A DNA stretch of 54,843 bases from Sphingobacterium thalpophilum (lineage in GTDB: Bacteria; Bacteroidota; Bacteroidia; Chitinophagales; Chitinophagaceae). The stretch lies in NCBI GenBank assembly GCA_945871875.1, contig CAMBYC010000003.1, positions 1 to 54,843 of the forward strand. The letters run 5' to 3'. Positions 54,451 to 54,843 of the stretch are shown here, piece by piece. Each line of letters starts with the position of its first letter. Within the stretch, counting starts at the first letter, position 1. The notes beneath the pieces were generated by a model. The model was not told where the DNA came from. It did no database searches and saw only the letters and a program-made list of their open reading frames with translations. The translations under genes were made by a program, and so were the position numbers.

Positions 54451-54629
54451 AGACAGAACATTTAGTTCGAGAAGTAAACAATTTGATAGATTAAACCAAA
54501 ATTTCAATTTATGGCGTTGTTTGCAGCATTTGTTTTGCTAATTTGCGCATTCATGAGCAATAAGCAAAGCCTAAAATCAATGAAATAAAAATAATTGATA
54601 GTCAAGGTGTTATGATTTAGTTAGATGGA

Positions 54630-54841
54630 ATGCGACCTGTTCTCAAATGCCGCCTCGGTAGAAAACTTTTTACTAAATAAATAAGTGCCGTAGGCACGAA
54701 ACAAATAGGACAGGTTGCATTAAAGCATAAAATTCAGCATAGGTTAATAGCTTCATTGTGTCGTGCCTACGGCACTTAATTACTTAATGTATAGATTCCT
54801 ACCGAGCTGTCATGCCTACGGCATTCTAGAACAGGTAGCAT
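54630..54841. repeat. Foldback palindromic repeat element
   Basis: The 212-bp element has 14-base inverted ends (ATGCGACCTGTTCT and AGAACAGGTAGCAT, one mismatch). Nested inside are further inverted pairs: CTCGGTAG with CTACCGAG, and GTGCCGTAGGCAC (54685-54697) with GTGCCTACGGCAC (54763-54775). A third GCCTACGGC palindrome lies at 54812-54824. The whole could fold into one long stem with side hairpins. No transposase gene is in the window. It resembles the REP- or MITE-type palindromes seen between genes in Bacteroidota. Confidence 0.75.
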
Positions 54842-54843
54842 AG

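Noticed and set aside
54511-54588. A 25-codon hydrophobic open frame (MALFAAFVLLICAF...) after the AraC gene
   Set aside because: It could be a tiny membrane peptide or a cut signal peptide, but nothing else supports translation.

Overview
The window is a stretch of Bacteroidota chromosome, most likely from the Chitinophagaceae or a near relative. The evidence is two SusC/SusD pairs with typical signal peptides and lipoboxes, AT-rich spacers, weak or absent Shine-Dalgarno sequences, promoter-like elements of the Bacteroidota type (TTTG, about 20 bases, then TAnnTTTG), and operons with overlapping start and stop codons. Genus-level assignment is inference.

Layout. (1) 1-3662, minus: the start of a planctomycete-type cytochrome/DUF1549/LamG protein (cut by the window edge), coupled to a DUF2231-cytochrome-LRR fusion. 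(2) 3911-5869, plus: a secreted two-domain hydrolase. (3) 5911-9983, minus: an envelope polysaccharide set (O-antigen ligase/polymerase, Wzz-like protein, flippase) led by an Lrp/AsnC regulator. (4) 10068-10357, plus: a self-contained transcription unit encoding a tRNA-shaped RNA with a variable arm of about 120 nt; this is the most unusual item here. (5) 10405-22327, minus: a decayed archaemetzincin, then an operon SusC, SusD, redoxin, cytochrome/copper-monooxygenase-like protein, FG-GAP/ASPIC protein and vanadium-type haloperoxidase. (6) 22560-23311: a gene graveyard with in-frame galT and galE remnants and the front end of a secreted protein. (7) 23648-42747, minus: a long sialic-acid utilisation locus. 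(8) 43275-43976, plus: its divergent FadR-type GntR regulator. (9) 44165-54378: a second carbohydrate cluster with two GH78-like alpha-L-rhamnosidases, two sulfatases, a GntR/LacI-type regulator and an AraC regulator. (10) 54630-54841: a foldback palindromic repeat.

How the genes work together. In region 7, the SusC/SusD pair would import sialylated glycans. Two sialidases release sialic acid, NanM interconverts its anomers, an MFS carrier moves it across the inner membrane and NanA cleaves it. Further downstream on the same strand lies a module with a second NanA/DapA-family aldolase, an enolase-superfamily dehydratase, a 2-hydroxyacid dehydrogenase, two phytanoyl-CoA-dioxygenase-like enzymes, a sialidase-like/SGNH fusion and an NHL beta-propeller. 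It is bracketed by two related short inverted-repeat elements. It looks like an add-on pathway for a modified acidic sugar; its substrate is not known from sequence. Three GntR-like operator motifs (TGTnCTACA core) lie between SusC and the regulator. Region 9 looks directed at a sulfated, rhamnose-containing polysaccharide.

Several loci show decay: archaemetzincin, galT/galE and a duplicated sialidase 5' end. The window therefore looks like a mosaic of accessory catabolic islands.
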